A stretch of DNA of 64,000 nt from Sphingomonas flavescens (GTDB lineage Bacteria > Pseudomonadota > Alphaproteobacteria > Sphingomonadales > Sphingomonadaceae): assembly GCF_030866745.1 (NCBI RefSeq), contig NZ_CP133016.1, positions 1,908,001-1,972,000 of the forward strand, given 5' to 3'. The notes under the pieces were generated by a model. The model ran no database searches. It worked only from the letters and a program-made list of their open reading frames with translations, and had not been told where the DNA came from. Of this stretch, positions 63,760 to 64,000 are shown in pieces (the stretch's first letter is position 1; each line of letters opens with the position of its first letter). The position numbers were made by a program, and so were the translations under genes.

Positions 63760-64000
63760 ATGAATATTGATCGACGATGTAGGCAAGCGCGCGTTGCGGT
63801 GCTGCTGGTTGCCCTGCTTCCCGCTGACTTGTTGGCTGGGTGCGCGGGGTATCGGCCCAACCCGCTAGGCTCTGGAACCGCGGCGCTTTCGCCCGCTATC
63901 CGGACCGTCTTATCCCAACAAACCGCGAGAATCGATCGCCCCTACCTGCGGCCGATTCCGGTCGATTTGTCGAAGCCGCTGGACCTCAACGCGGTTTCGC
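63760..64000 (+). CDS. TolC-family outer-membrane efflux lipoprotein, N-terminal fragment
   Basis: The gene is cut by the window end, with 80 codons visible from ATG 63760. The signal peptide (VAVLLVALLPADLLAGC) has lipobox LAGC. The following segment, with IDRPYLRPIPVDLSKPLDLN, resembles the N-terminal region of CusC/OprM-like outer-membrane channels. AAGGG lies just upstream. If correct, inner-membrane RND and adaptor genes should follow beyond the window. The call depends on a short stretch, so it is tentative. Confidence 0.6.
   Translation, partial: MNIDRRCRQARVAVLLVALLPADLLAGCAGYRPNPLGSGTAALSPAIRTVLSQQTARIDRPYLRPIPVDLSKPLDLNAVS

Overview
This window is about 64 kb of high-GC, very densely packed chromosome from an alphaproteobacterium. 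The gene families point to Sphingomonadaceae (Sphingomonas or Sphingomicrobium type): TonB-dependent receptors, one with a poly-proline tail; a MipZ-type ParA ATPase; a single bifunctional Rsh enzyme; MaeB with a fused phosphotransacetylase domain; a ligase-associated Lhr helicase/exonuclease pair; and a GH108 endolysin. No 16S rRNA gene or other decisive taxonomic marker is present, so the assignment is inference from gene content.

Layout. 1-11.4 kb: tail of a TonB receptor, then glnD, a JmjC-type oxygenase, mutS, maeB and rsh. 11.4-15.3 kb: an HxlR regulator behind a palindrome, a DEDD exonuclease-like protein, a secreted M20 peptidase, a small lipoprotein and a secreted PHB-depolymerase-like esterase. 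15.4-19.0 kb: divergent DNA-repair pair (Lhr-type helicase, metallo-beta-lactamase exonuclease) with a small membrane protein coupled to the helicase. 19.0-21.7 kb: a PAS/GAF sensor, a membrane protein and a divergent CadC-like membrane regulator that lacks a normal start codon. 21.7-25.2 kb: phosphomannomutase, mipZ, panC and a Sel1-repeat protein. 25.2-27.4 kb: ybgC-tolB-ompA without tolQRA. 27.4-33.5 kb: a membrane protein/XRE pair behind two palindromes, a DUF3089 lipase-like protein, ruvB, an M19-like dipeptidase, a GFA protein, ruvA and a Tat-exported MsrB. 33.6-40.2 kb: aldose epimerase, tRNA-Ser, then a probable D-glutamate catabolism operon (LysR, DgcN, DgcA, dicarboxylate/amino-acid symporter, PBP4-type DacB). 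40.4-44.5 kb: a TonB receptor, hslV and a TMEM175-like channel. 44.5-46.0 kb: a complete phage-type lysis cassette (GH108 endolysin, holin-like protein, and an Rz with an Rz1 lipoprotein wholly nested in another frame) with no other phage genes around it. 46.1-60.2 kb: M20 peptidase, autotransporter esterase, uvrB, DEAD-box helicase, lipid kinase, small membrane proteins, glpX and recJ. 60.3-64.0 kb: tRNA-Glu followed by a translationally coupled DUF3489-DUF2924-serine recombinase module, then a sparse stretch, a small secreted protein and the start of a TolC-family lipoprotein.

The most interesting items are the isolated lysis cassette with nested Rz/Rz1, the D-glutamate operon joined to a peptidoglycan carboxypeptidase, the ligase-less repair pair whose helicase seems to start at CTG overlapping the stop of a small membrane gene, and the recombinase module beside tRNA-Glu. 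Several genes need starts other than the longest frame (panC GTG, ruvA TTG, rsh GTG, CadC-like regulator ATT or CTG). These choices are explained in the entries.
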